DNA of 32,185 nucleotides from Bauldia sp. (lineage in GTDB: Bacteria; Pseudomonadota; Alphaproteobacteria; Rhizobiales; Kaistiaceae): positions 1-32,185 of the forward strand of contig NZ_JAGRLA010000130.1 in NCBI RefSeq assembly GCF_020442045.1. The letters are read 5' to 3'. The stretch's first letter is position 1, and every line of letters begins with the position of its first letter. Positions 18,671 through 26,624 of the stretch are shown here, in pieces. A program made the translations under genes and the position numbers. The notes beneath the pieces were generated by a model. The model did no database searches. It had not been told where the DNA came from and saw only the letters and a list, made by a program, of their open reading frames with translations.

Positions 18671-19508
18671 CGAGCTTCAGCGCCTCCCGCCGGATTTCGA
18701 AGAGCATCACCCCGGTCGCAACCGCGAGATTGAGGGAATCGGCCTTGCCGGCCTGGGGGATCCTGACCAGCGTCGAGCAGGCCGCGGCAAGCTCCGGGCT
18801 CAGGCCCGACTGCTCGGCGCCCATCACCAGGAGCACCGGACCGCGATAGCCGGCGGTGCGGTAGTCGACGGTCCCGGCGAGATGGGTGCCGACGCTGGTC
18901 CCCGGCCAGGCCGCGATCATCCGCGCGAATTCCTCCGGCGTCGCGCGGGCGAGCGGGACGTGGAAGATCGACCCCATGGTGGCGCGCACCGCCTCGATCG
19001 AGAAGGGATCGACCGTGTCGCCGACCAGGATGACGCCCGCGGCTCCGACCGCGTCGACCGTGCGGATGATGGTGCCGAGGTTGCCGGGATCGCGGACCTG
19101 TTCGAGCGCCACCCAGACCGCGTCCGGACCGGGACGGATCGCGGCCGGCCTGGTCAGGTGCTGGTCGAAGACGCCGATGACGGTCTGCGGGTTCTCGCGG
19201 CGGGTCATCTTGGCGAGCACCGCCTCGCTGACCACCACCACGTCGCCGCCGCGGGTGCGGGCGGTGGCGGCGAGGCGGCCGACCTGGGCATCGTCGGCGA
19301 CCCTCGCCGAATGGACGAGGCGGCGGATGGTCCATCCCGCCTCGATCGCGTCGGTGACCAGCTTCTGGCCTTCGGCGACGAACTGGCCGCTCGCCCGGCG
19401 GTTCTTGGGCAGGGCCAGGCCGCGGATTTCCTTGACCACGGGATTGGCCAGGCTGGTGATGTGAAGCACCTTGCCCGGCGGCCGCGTCTTCTGCCGGCCG
19501 TCAGCCAT
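18663..19508 (-). CDS. SpoU (TrmH) family RNA methyltransferase
   Basis: A 281-residue SPOUT-class 2'-O-ribose methyltransferase acting on rRNA or tRNA. The N-terminal substrate-binding part (NPVVKEIRGL, FVAEGQKLV) is followed by the trefoil-knot domain with the three family motifs: DPGNLGTIIRT, VMGAEQSGLS and SLNLAVATGVMLFE. The target nucleotide cannot be deduced. It overlaps the upstream methyltransferase gene by 8 nt and lspA by 8 nt, forming a compact three-gene unit. Confidence 0.92.
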   Translation of the reverse strand: MADGRQKTRPPGKVLHITSLANPVVKEIRGLALPKNRRASGQFVAEGQKLVTDAIEAGWTIRRLVHSARVADDAQVGRLAATARTRGGDVVVVSEAVLAKMTRRENPQTVIGVFDQHLTRPAAIRPGPDAVWVALEQVRDPGNLGTIIRTVDAVGAAGVILVGDTVDPFSIEAVRATMGSIFHVPLARATPEEFARMIAAWPGTSVGTHLAGTVDYRTAGYRGPVLLVMGAEQSGLSPELAAACSTLVRIPQAGKADSLNLAVATGVMLFEIRREALKLDG

Positions 19509-20457
19509 CCGGCGACCAGCGCGAGAAGAGCGAGGTGGACAGTCCCCGGCCGCCGCCTTCCTCGCGGATCACCAGCTCGCCGGATTCGACGACGCCGTCC
19601 CTGCCTTCCAGGCATTCGGCGGTCAATTCGTGCATCGACAGGAAGGAGGAGCGGATCGAATAGGCGGTGAGGATGAGGAAGGCCGGATCGTCGGTGAGGA
19701 GCCGCGCGCAGGCGCGCAGGAGGTCGGGCAGCGCGGCGAAGATATCCCAGACCTCGCCCTTGGGTCCGCGGCCGAATTTCGGCGGATCGAGGATGATGCC
19801 GTCATAGCGGTTGCCGCGCCGCTCCTCGCGGGCGACGAACTTCACGGCGTCCTCGCAGATCCAGCGGATCGGCAGGTCCGGCAGCCCGGCGACCGCCTGG
19901 TTTTCCCGCGCCCAGCCGATCGCCTTCTTCGAGGCGTCGATATGGACGACCTCGGCACCGGCGCGCGCGGCGACAAGCGAGGCAAGGCCGGTATAGCCGA
20001 AGAGATTGAGAACCTTGGCCGGCTTGCCGGCGCCGGCGATCCTTGCGGCCAGCCACGCCCAGTGGGTCGCCTGTTCCGGAAAGACGCCGACGTGGCGGAA
20101 CGAGGTGAATCGGCCGAGGAAGCCGATGCCGTCGTAGCGCATCGGCCAGGTTTCGCCGATCGGCTTCGCCATCCGCCAGCGGCCATCCGCCTCGTCGTCG
20201 CCGATGCCGACGAAGGTGGCGTCGGCCGACTCCCAGGCGGAAGCCGCCATGCGTGGCGTCCACAGCGCCTGTTCCTCGGGGCGGACGACGCGGTATCGGC
20301 CGAAACGCTCGAGCTTCCGGCCATGACCGGAATCGAGCAGCGCATAATCCTCCCAGCCGGCGGTCTCGAGCATCACCGGCGCGCGCATCGCCGGCCGCCC
20401 GGCGCGGACGGGGGCGTCGGAGTCCAATTCGCTGCGCTTCGCCGTGGATGCCGTCAT
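19501..20457 (-). CDS. Class I SAM-dependent methyltransferase (RlmI-like, COG1092)
   Basis: A 318-residue methyltransferase. Motif I is VLNLFGYTGLASL followed by the acidic VVHIDAS, and the catalytic motif is ILDPPKFGRGP, typical of RlmI/RlmK-type rRNA cytosine or guanine methyltransferases. It lacks the N-terminal PUA domain of E. coli RlmI, so the exact rRNA site is unknown. ATG at 20457 is chosen; an in-frame extension to 20730 would run into coxG and is low-complexity. No strong ribosome-binding site is seen. It is the first gene of the unit with the SpoU methyltransferase and lspA, and divergent from coxG. Confidence 0.85.
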   Translation of the reverse strand: MTASTAKRSELDSDAPVRAGRPAMRAPVMLETAGWEDYALLDSGHGRKLERFGRYRVVRPEEQALWTPRMAASAWESADATFVGIGDDEADGRWRMAKPIGETWPMRYDGIGFLGRFTSFRHVGVFPEQATHWAWLAARIAGAGKPAKVLNLFGYTGLASLVAARAGAEVVHIDASKKAIGWARENQAVAGLPDLPIRWICEDAVKFVAREERRGNRYDGIILDPPKFGRGPKGEVWDIFAALPDLLRACARLLTDDPAFLILTAYSIRSSFLSMHELTAECLEGRDGVVESGELVIREEGGGRGLSTSLFSRWSPDG

Positions 20458-20662
20458 CGGACGCGTCCGGGAACCTTGTCTGGGATCGGCTTGCCGCCGA
20501 CGGGGCCCCTTGTAGCGGCGGCGGGGCGGCAATCCAACACTTGCCGAGTGCGACCGGGCCATGCAACATAATCCTTGGAATCGATCCAGGTCAGTCTGGG
20601 TCCGGAGGCCGGGCGCGTGCTTTGCGAATCCCTCGCGGCCGTCAGTTGGAAAGAATATGAAC

Positions 20663-20680
20663 GAGGCGGAGAACCGCCTC
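20663..20680 (+). promoter_or_regulatory. Hairpin in the coxG leader
   Basis: GAGGCGG (20663-20669) and CCGCCTC (20674-20680) form a perfect 7-bp stem with an AGAA loop, ending 16 nt before the coxG ATG. No T-run follows, so it is not a standard terminator; it may affect translation or mRNA stability. The rest of the 239-bp divergent gap shows no clear promoter. Confidence 0.4.
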
Positions 20681-20696
20681 TCGGGGCTGCCTAACC

Positions 20697-21335
20697 ATGG
20701 AAATGAAGGGCGAATACAGGATCCCGGCAAGCCGGGAGAAGGTGTGGGACGCTTTGAACGACCCGGAGGTGCTGAGGGACTGCATCCCGGGCGCGAAGTC
20801 GCTTGAGAAGATCTCCGACACCGAGATGAAGGCGACGGTCGAGGCGAAGGTCGGGCCGGTCAAGGCCTCCTTTACCGGGCAGGTGACGCTCAGCAACATC
20901 GATCCGCCCAACGGCTATACCATCACCGGCGAGAGCAAGGGCGGGGTCGCCGGCTTCGCCAAGGGCGGCGCCGATGTCGCGCTTGCCGGGGACGGCCCCG
21001 ACGCGACGGTCCTGACCTATGTCGCCAAGGCCCAGGTCGGCGGCAAGCTCGCCCAGATCGGCGGCCGGCTGGTCGACGCCACCGCGAAGCAGATGGCGGA
21101 CCAGTTCTTCAGCGCCTTTGCCGAGAAGGTCGGCGGGCCGCCGGAAGCGGCTGCGTCGGAGGACATTGGCGAGGAGGCGGTCGTCGCGGATGTCGAGAAG
21201 GATCCGGAAGTCACCGCCGAGGCGATCGAGGAGCGTCTCGAGGTGGCCGCCGGCCGCGGCTTCCTCGGTGGACCCTATGTCTGGGGGCTGCTCGCCCTGC
21301 TGGTTGTCATCGTCCTGATCCTGATTTTCCGTTGA
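20697..21335 (+). CDS. coxG: CoxG family SRPBCC protein
   Basis: A 212-residue protein of the carbon monoxide dehydrogenase subunit G family. The N-terminal SRPBCC domain starts with the typical [23 protein letters not shown] and spans about 1-145. An acidic linker (about 150-185) leads to a C-terminal membrane anchor (about 191-211), placing the protein on the inner face of the membrane. In Oligotropha CoxG helps recruit CO dehydrogenase to the membrane; homologues accompany many molybdenum hydroxylases of unknown substrate. It is first in the coxG-coxS-coxM unit, 7 nt before coxS. Confidence 0.9.
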   Translation: MEMKGEYRIPASREKVWDALNDPEVLRDCIPGAKSLEKISDTEMKATVEAKVGPVKASFTGQVTLSNIDPPNGYTITGESKGGVAGFAKGGADVALAGDGPDATVLTYVAKAQVGGKLAQIGGRLVDATAKQMADQFFSAFAEKVGGPPEAAASEDIGEEAVVADVEKDPEVTAEAIEERLEVAAGRGFLGGPYVWGLLALLVVIVLILIFR

Positions 21336-21342
21336 GGAGCCT

Positions 21343-21816
21343 ATGTCCACGATTGCGTTGAAAGTGAACGGCAAGGATGTCTCTGCCGAGGTCGAGGACC
21401 GCACGCTGCTGGTCGAGCTGCTCCGCGAGGAGCTGAAGCTGACCGGGACCCATATCGGTTGCGATACCTCGCAATGCGGCGCCTGTGTCGTCCACGTCGA
21501 CGGCGTGGCGATGAAGTCCTGCACGATGTTCGCTATCCAGGCCGACGGCGCCGAGATCCGCACCATCGAAGGCGTCGCCCAGCAGGGCGCGCTGCATCCG
21601 ATGCAGGCGGCCTTCGCCGAGCATCACGGCCTGCAATGCGGCTTCTGCACGCCGGGCATGATCATGACCGCGATCGACATGGTCCGCCGCCTCGGCAGCG
21701 ATCTCGACGAGGCGACGATCCGCCACGAGCTCGAAGGCAATATCTGCCGCTGCACGGGCTACCAGAATATCGTCAAGGCGATCCAGGCGGGCGCCCGGGC
21801 GATGGCGAGCCAGTAG
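21343..21816 (+). CDS. coxS: Molybdenum hydroxylase small [2Fe-2S] subunit (CoxS-like)
   Basis: A 157-residue iron-sulfur subunit. The plant-type cluster ligands are Cys40, Cys45, Cys48 and Cys60 ([10 protein letters not shown]...C), and the second cluster uses Cys99, Cys102, Cys135 and Cys137 (CGFCTPG and CRCTGY). It transfers electrons from the molybdenum cofactor subunit to the FAD subunit. All eight ligands are present. It lies between coxG and coxM with only 15 nt before coxM. The large catalytic subunit that usually sits beside it is missing. The substrate could be CO or another xanthine-dehydrogenase-family substrate. Confidence 0.94.
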   Translation: MSTIALKVNGKDVSAEVEDRTLLVELLREELKLTGTHIGCDTSQCGACVVHVDGVAMKSCTMFAIQADGAEIRTIEGVAQQGALHPMQAAFAEHHGLQCGFCTPGMIMTAIDMVRRLGSDLDEATIRHELEGNICRCTGYQNIVKAIQAGARAMASQ

Positions 21817-21831
21817 ACGGGAGCAAGCGAC

Positions 21832-22632
21832 GTGTACGAAACCACCTATCATCGCCCGGCAAGCGTTGCCGAGGCCGTTTCGCTGTTCTCGAACGCTTCG
21901 GACGGGCGCTTCCTGGCCGGCGGCCAGACGCTGATTCCGACGATGAAGCAGCGCCTCGCCGCGCCCTCCGACGTCATCGACGTCGGCAAGATCGCCGAGA
22001 TGCGCGGCATCGAGGTCTCCGGCGACACGGTTTCGATCGGCGCCGCGATGACCCATGCCGAGGTAGCCGCCTCCGAGGCGGTGCGCGGCGCGATCCCCGC
22101 GCTCGCCGGCATGGCGGGGATGATCGGCGATCCGGCCGTTCGCCATCGCGGCACGCTGGGCGGCTCGCTCGCCAACAACGATCCGGCCGCCGACTATCCC
22201 GCCGGTGTCCTGGCGCTCGGCGCGACGATCCATACCGACAAGCGCGAGATCGCCGCGGAGGACTTCTTCCAGGGGATGTTCTCGACGGCGCTGGAGGATG
22301 GCGAGGTGATCACCAGGGTGGTCTTCCAGGTTCCCGAAAAGGCCGCCTATGCCAAGTTCCGCAACCCGGCCTCGGGCTATGCCATGGCCGGCGTCTTCGT
22401 CGCCCGGATGAAGGACGGCGCGGTCCGCGTCGGGGTCACCGGCGCCAGCGGCAACGGCGTCTTCCGTTCGTCCGAGATCGAGCAGGCGCTGCTCGGCTCG
22501 TGGAGCGCCGAGGCGATCGCGCCGCTGGCGATCAGCCCCGAGGACATGCTGTCCGACATCCACGGCTCGGCCGCCTATCGCGCCAACCTGGTCAAGGTCA
22601 TGGCCAGGCGGGCGGTCGCCTCGATCGCCTGA
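21832..22632 (+). CDS. coxM: Molybdenum hydroxylase FAD-binding medium subunit (CoxM-like)
   Basis: A 266-residue flavoprotein subunit. The two FAD-binding motifs are AGGQTLIP (29-36) and TLGGSLANNDPAADYP (108-123), close to the CoxM consensus. The C-terminal CO_deh_flav_C region is present, so the protein is full length. It starts with GTG and has GGGAG 8 nt upstream. It passes electrons from the [2Fe-2S] subunit to the acceptor. It ends the short coxGSM cluster and is convergent with the phosphoesterase gene. Confidence 0.93.
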   Translation: MYETTYHRPASVAEAVSLFSNASDGRFLAGGQTLIPTMKQRLAAPSDVIDVGKIAEMRGIEVSGDTVSIGAAMTHAEVAASEAVRGAIPALAGMAGMIGDPAVRHRGTLGGSLANNDPAADYPAGVLALGATIHTDKREIAAEDFFQGMFSTALEDGEVITRVVFQVPEKAAYAKFRNPASGYAMAGVFVARMKDGAVRVGVTGASGNGVFRSSEIEQALLGSWSAEAIAPLAISPEDMLSDIHGSAAYRANLVKVMARRAVASIA

Positions 22633-22650
22633 GCCGACCGCCGGATACCG

Positions 22651-22676
22651 CCCGGCGCCTAAGGGAAGGTGCCGGG
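22651..22676. terminator. Hairpin terminator between coxM and phosphoesterase
   Basis: CCCGGCGCC (22651-22659) pairs with GGTGCCGGG (22668-22676) over 9 bp with one G-U wobble, 18 nt after the coxM stop and overlapping the 3' end of the convergent gene. It is followed by TT on the plus strand. It probably ends coxM transcripts. Confidence 0.5.
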
Positions 22677-23678
22677 TTCGAACAGGTCCCTGAGGTCATT
22701 GGCGCCGGCCACGGCCGGCAGGACCGGCAGGCCGAGAAGCTCTTCCACCGATTTGACCATCGATCCGTGGTCGTAGCGGACGTCGCCGGCATAGCCGCGT
22801 TTCACCCGCGGCCCGATCGCCAGGAAGGGAACCCGCTGTGTATCGTCGCCCTCGTCCCAGGTGAGGAAAATGGCGCCCTGGTGGGCGTCGGCCCAGGCGA
22901 TCAGCGCGGGCAGCTCGCGCTTCAGCCAGGCGTCCCCCCGCTTGACGCTGCTTCCGAGACAGCCGAGCGCGCCGTGCATGTCGTTGCAGAGGTCCGGCGT
23001 GATGAAGACGTAACTGGCGACGGTGTCCGCCGCGAGATCGGCGGCAAGCGCCGAATAGGGCCTGATGTGCTCGGCGCAATAGGCGTTGTCTTTCGACGGC
23101 GGGTTGCCGGAGACGTCCTGGAAGAAGACGAAGGGGTTGTGCTTCGGATGGTAGCGCCCATGCTTGCTGATCGGACAGGCGCCGGCCCGCCGCGTCTGGC
23201 CTTCCTGGTAGGCCTTCCAGTCGAGGTCCGGCGCGTCCGCGACCTGCGCCACGAGATGGTCGCGGCTTGCCGTGCTGTTCGACGCCGAGGGGCGGTCGTC
23301 GGTCGTGAAGGTGTGATCCGCGAAGGCGTTGGTCCCGGCTTCCATCCAGATGTAGTGCGGCTCGCTGGCGAGGCGGGGAAGCTCGTCGACGAAGTTGGTT
23401 GCATGGGCGGCGTCGGCGAGCAGTGACTGGATGAACGGCGCCTCGTCGCCATTGCCGTAGATCTGCCGGGCGTCGTGATTCTCCATGGCGATGACGAAGA
23501 CATGCCGGACGGCCGGCGCGGCCGCCGCGCCGGCCACCGTCGCGACCGCGGCAAGGCCGGCAACGAGCGCTACGGACGCCAGCCTCGACGTCCTCCGGAC
23601 CCTGCCGTTGTCCTCCCGCGCCGGGGTCTCGTCGCCGATCCGGACATGCGCGGACGGATTTCCTGGTTCGGCCGCCAT
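22659..23678 (-). CDS. Secreted phosphoesterase (PF04185, acid phosphatase/phospholipase C-like)
   Basis: A 339-residue exported hydrolase. After a long basic N-region (RRTSR) comes a signal-peptide-like hydrophobic stretch (SVALVAGLAAVATVAGAAAA), then the catalytic domain. Motifs: VIAMENHD near the start, DWKAYQEG, KHNPFVFFQDV, FITPDLCNDMHG, FLTWDEGDDT and YDHGSMVKSVEELLGL. These match the phosphoesterase family that includes Francisella AcpA, phospholipases C and mycobacterial SapM; substrate unknown. The start is uncertain: ATG 23678 is used, ATG 23720 and 23738 are alternatives, and the latter would overlap bfd. It could release phosphate from esters in the periplasm, which would fit the phosphate group elsewhere in the window (inference). 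Confidence 0.82.
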   Translation of the reverse strand: MAAEPGNPSAHVRIGDETPAREDNGRVRRTSRLASVALVAGLAAVATVAGAAAAPAVRHVFVIAMENHDARQIYGNGDEAPFIQSLLADAAHATNFVDELPRLASEPHYIWMEAGTNAFADHTFTTDDRPSASNSTASRDHLVAQVADAPDLDWKAYQEGQTRRAGACPISKHGRYHPKHNPFVFFQDVSGNPPSKDNAYCAEHIRPYSALAADLAADTVASYVFITPDLCNDMHGALGCLGSSVKRGDAWLKRELPALIAWADAHQGAIFLTWDEGDDTQRVPFLAIGPRVKRGYAGDVRYDHGSMVKSVEELLGLPVLPAVAGANDLRDLFEPGTFP

Positions 23679-23730
23679 CCATTGCCGGCGATTGTTGCGT
23701 TCGGCTGGAGGCGGTGCCATGTGATGGGCA

Positions 23731-24018
23731 ATGATCATCTGCTCCTGCAATGTCCTGACCAAGGCGAGCATTCTCGAAACGGCGGAGAAGCTGGCGCACG
23801 AGGATGTGTCACGGCCGGTAACCCCCGGTCGCGTGTTTCGCGCCCTCGGGGTCCGCCCGCAATGCGGTACCTGCTTCGTCACGATCCGCCGGCTCATCGC
23901 CGATGCCGGGATCACCTTCACCTGTCCCGACCCGCTGGCCACCGTCGCCGACGAAGACGGGGAGCTGACTCCGAGCGAACTCGACGCGCTTGTTGACGTT
24001 GCCATTGATGCATCATAG
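23731..24018 (+). CDS. bfd: Bacterioferritin-associated ferredoxin (Bfd-like)
   Basis: A 95-residue [2Fe-2S] protein of the BFD-like family. Cys4 and Cys6 (CSC) and Cys45 and Cys48 (CGTC) are the cluster ligands. The spacing between the two pairs is 38 residues rather than 31 in E. coli Bfd. Bfd reduces the haem of bacterioferritin so that stored iron can be released. The gene directly precedes bfr (28 nt gap). Its start region overlaps the leader of the divergent phosphoesterase gene. I saw no clear Irr or RirA box upstream. Confidence 0.87.
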   Translation: MIICSCNVLTKASILETAEKLAHEDVSRPVTPGRVFRALGVRPQCGTCFVTIRRLIADAGITFTCPDPLATVADEDGELTPSELDALVDVAIDAS

Positions 24019-24046
24019 TTGAACCAGTCCAATCCGGGGGAGATCC

Positions 24047-24532
24047 ATGAAGGGCGATCCGAAAGTCATCGATTATCTGAACCAGTCGCTGCGCCACGAA
24101 TTGACGGCGGTGAACCAGTACTGGCTGCATTACCGGCTGATCGAGGACTGGGGATACGCAAAGCTCGCCAAGAAGGAGCGGGCCGAGTCGATCGAGGAGA
24201 TGCAGCACGCCGACAAGCTGGCCGAGCGCATCATCTTCCTTGAAGGCCTGCCCAACATGCAGCAGCTCAATCCCCTGAAGATCGGCCAGAACCTCAAGGA
24301 AGTGCTGGAGGCCGACCTCGAAGGCGAATACGACGCGCGCAATCTCTACAATGAGGCCCGCGAAGTCTGCCGGGCCGCCGGCGACATCGTGTCGATGAAG
24401 CTGTTCGAGGATCTGCTCGCCGACGAGGAGGGCCATATCGACTTCCTCGAGACCCAGCTCGCGCTGCTTGGCGACATCGGGCCGGAACGCTACGGGCTGC
24501 TGCAGGCCGAATCCGCCGACGAAGCGGAGTAG
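24047..24532 (+). CDS. bfr: Bacterioferritin
   Basis: A 161-residue haem-containing iron storage protein. All ferroxidase ligands are at their classical positions (Glu18, Glu51 and His54 in EEMQHADK, with later Glu and EEGH), and Met52 for haem binding is present. [12 protein letters not shown] is the family signature. It forms 24-subunit cages that oxidise and store iron. GGGGGAG lies about 7 nt before the ATG. It forms an operon with bfd. Confidence 0.97.
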   Translation: MKGDPKVIDYLNQSLRHELTAVNQYWLHYRLIEDWGYAKLAKKERAESIEEMQHADKLAERIIFLEGLPNMQQLNPLKIGQNLKEVLEADLEGEYDARNLYNEAREVCRAAGDIVSMKLFEDLLADEEGHIDFLETQLALLGDIGPERYGLLQAESADEAE

Positions 24533-24573
24533 AGAAGCTCAATCGGCCAAGAGGTCCATCCAATCATCGGCCG

Positions 24574-25083
24574 TCAGATTCTGGGCAGAAAAATTGCGGT
24601 CGCCACGGTCGCGCAGATGATCAAGCACCAAACGACAACCTCGGACCAGCCTTCGAAACGCCCCCGAATTGGATATTTCTTTCGGTGGGAGGAGAGATAG
24701 GTCTCCCAACCAATGCTGTTCGATGAGAGCCTTTTCTCCAAATCGGATAAATACTCTCCGATTGTCATGGTCCTCATCTGTATTCCTGCCCAACGTAAGA
24801 AACCAAGGCAAGCAAGAACTACTGGAAGAACGAGTGAGGCACGAAATAATAATGGATCGAAATTTTTATCTCGGGTCAAGACCCATGCATAAACAGCCGC
24901 GATAGAGAAAAAAATTGTATTCTCTGCTTTCCTTCTCTCTGATATCTGGAGTTCTATTTCTCGCCGCATAGCATTGTATTCAGCAATCAGAAAGCCGTCA
25001 CCCAGGGAGTCGATGCTGACTTTTAAATCCCCGGCATCCGCCTTCTGACCAGGTTTTTTCAGGGTCTCGTCGTCGTTTGTCAT
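24574..25083 (-). CDS. Small multi-pass membrane protein of unknown function, AT-rich
   Basis: A 169-residue protein I do not recognise as a named family. A polar N-terminus is followed by a charged helix (FLIAEYNAMRREI, residues 31-43, then RRKAEN), three hydrophobic segments (about 56-70, 79-100 and 148-167) and a charged loop (about 108-146). An EYxxLRxEI-like helix before membrane segments recurs in small membrane proteins of scattered distribution, some near defence genes; this is a loose resemblance. Its DNA is strikingly AT-rich (about 42% GC over 24841-25020 by hand count) against its GC-rich neighbours, and codon use differs, pointing to recent acquisition. GGAAA precedes the ATG by 6 nt. 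It sits alone between bfr and glk. Confidence 0.75.
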   Translation of the reverse strand: MTNDDETLKKPGQKADAGDLKVSIDSLGDGFLIAEYNAMRREIELQISERRKAENTIFFSIAAVYAWVLTRDKNFDPLLFRASLVLPVVLACLGFLRWAGIQMRTMTIGEYLSDLEKRLSSNSIGWETYLSSHRKKYPIRGRFEGWSEVVVWCLIICATVATAIFLPRI

Positions 25084-25162
25084 TGGCTTTCCGTGCTTGC
25101 ACGACTTGAAGAGGCTATATTATTTCGGGCTTGAGCTAGGCTCTGATTGCAAATTCACTACA

Positions 25163-26182
25163 TCAACTCCGCCACCAGCGGCCTTCGAGCTCGACGCCGA
25201 ACTCGGCCGGGCGGCGGGCGAAATGGGCGATGCCGGCAAGCGCCGGGTCGGGCTTGACGATGATCGCCGTCGCCATCCGCTCCACCAGGTGGCGATGCGG
25301 CTCCTTGGTGACGAAGGCTTCGCGGAACGCGCCCGATTTCAGCGCCGGCGCGATCCTGGCCGAGATGCCGCCAGCGAGATAGACGCCGCCATAGGCGGTG
25401 AAGACCAGCGCGAGATCGCCGGCGAAGCGACCGAGATAGGTGGCGAAGAGCGCGAGCGTCTCGACCGCTTCCGGACTGTCGCCGGCAAGCCCGTGGGCGG
25501 CGACGTCGGCTTCGTTCCCGAAGCGCGCATCGACGCCGTTCGCCGCGCAGACGCCCCTGTAGAGACGCAGCATCCCCGAGCCGCAGACCAGGGTCTCGGT
25601 GCTCATCCGGCCGAAGGTCTGTTCGAGATGCGGCCAGATTTCGAAGTCGCGCGGACTCACGGGCCCGAGATCGATATGCCCGCCCTCGCTGGGGATCGGC
25701 ACCCATCGGCCGCCGCTCTGGATCAGTGCCCCGGCGCCGAGCCCGGTTCCGGGCCCGACCACGACGCGGGCGCCGTTCGGGGTGGCGACGCCGTCGCCGA
25801 TCGGATCGACCCCATCCGTGCCGAGGCCCGGCAGGCAGAGCGACAGCGCCTCGAAATCGTTGAGCAGGATGACGTCGGACAGGCCGAAGCGCTCGATCAG
25901 CTTCTTCGGTTCGACCACCCAGTGATTGTTGGTCATAGCTACGCGGTCGCCGGTGATCGGGCCGGCGAGCGCCAGGATCGCGGTCTTCGGGCGTTCCGCC
26001 TCGGGGCGGTCGCCGATCGCCGCGGCCATCGCGTCCTCGATCGTCGCGAAGTCGGCGGTGGCAAGCGTCGGGATGCGCTCGACCGCCGCGTCCTGGTCAT
26101 GGATGAGGACGAAGCGCGCGTTGGTGCCGCCGATGTCGCCGCTCATCACCGGGAAGGCGAACGCTTCCGGAGACGCCGCCAT
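25163..26182 (-). CDS. glk: Glucokinase
   Basis: A 339-residue ATP-dependent glucokinase of the bacterial Glk family (not ROK). The phosphate-binding motif is GDIGGTNARFVL, followed by LALAGPI, NNHW, catalytic Asp in LLNDFEAL, GPGTGLGAG and EGGHIDLGP. It phosphorylates glucose to glucose-6-phosphate in the cytosol. Its ATG overlaps the mgsA stop (TGATG); a GTG one codon earlier is also possible. The mgsA-glk pairing is known in other rhizobia. Confidence 0.95.
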   Translation of the reverse strand: MAASPEAFAFPVMSGDIGGTNARFVLIHDQDAAVERIPTLATADFATIEDAMAAAIGDRPEAERPKTAILALAGPITGDRVAMTNNHWVVEPKKLIERFGLSDVILLNDFEALSLCLPGLGTDGVDPIGDGVATPNGARVVVGPGTGLGAGALIQSGGRWVPIPSEGGHIDLGPVSPRDFEIWPHLEQTFGRMSTETLVCGSGMLRLYRGVCAANGVDARFGNEADVAAHGLAGDSPEAVETLALFATYLGRFAGDLALVFTAYGGVYLAGGISARIAPALKSGAFREAFVTKEPHRHLVERMATAIIVKPDPALAGIAHFARRPAEFGVELEGRWWRS

Positions 26183-26595
26183 CACGCCGCCTCCCCGCGA
26201 TCGGCCGGCGTCGTGAAGTCGCCGGGATGGCGGATCAGGATCTCGGCGGTGGCGGCATTGAGCGCCATCGGGATGTCGTAGACCACCGCCAGCCGGGTCA
26301 GCGCCTTGACGTCGACGTCATGGGGCATCGGCGTCAGCGGGTCGACGAAGAAGACCAGCGCCGAAATCCGTCCCTCGGCGATCAGCGCGCCGATCTGCTG
26401 GTCGCCGCCGAGCGGGCCGCTCTTCAACGCCGTGACATCGAGCGCCGGCAGCGCCGCCTTGATCCGCGCGCCGGTGGTTCCGGTGGCGAAGAGATCGAAC
26501 TGCGAGAGCCGGTTCGCGTGGCTCGTCGCGAAGGCGACGAGCGCGTCCTTCTGGTTGTCGTGGGCGACCATAGCGAGCGCCGGGCGTCCTGCCAT
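26182..26595 (-). CDS. mgsA: Methylglyoxal synthase
   Basis: A 137-residue enzyme converting dihydroxyacetone phosphate to methylglyoxal and phosphate, a bypass that relieves sugar-phosphate stress. [31 protein letters not shown] (catalytic Asp) and [18 protein letters not shown] are all present. The ATG at 26595 has a GGAGGAAGGA tract just upstream; longer in-frame versions run antisense through the permease gene. It lies 29 nt after the BMP permease gene and overlaps glk by one base, so it is probably part of the transporter operon. Confidence 0.95.
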   Translation of the reverse strand: MAGRPALAMVAHDNQKDALVAFATSHANRLSQFDLFATGTTGARIKAALPALDVTALKSGPLGGDQQIGALIAEGRISALVFFVDPLTPMPHDVDVKALTRLAVVYDIPMALNAATAEILIRHPGDFTTPADRGEAA

Positions 26596-26624
26596 TCCTG
26601 TCCTTCCTCCCGGCGCGAAGCGCC

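Noticed and set aside
24533..25162. Insertion sequence or prophage remnant in the AT-rich island
   Set aside because: No transposase or integrase fragment, terminal inverted repeats or target-site duplication could be found at its edges.
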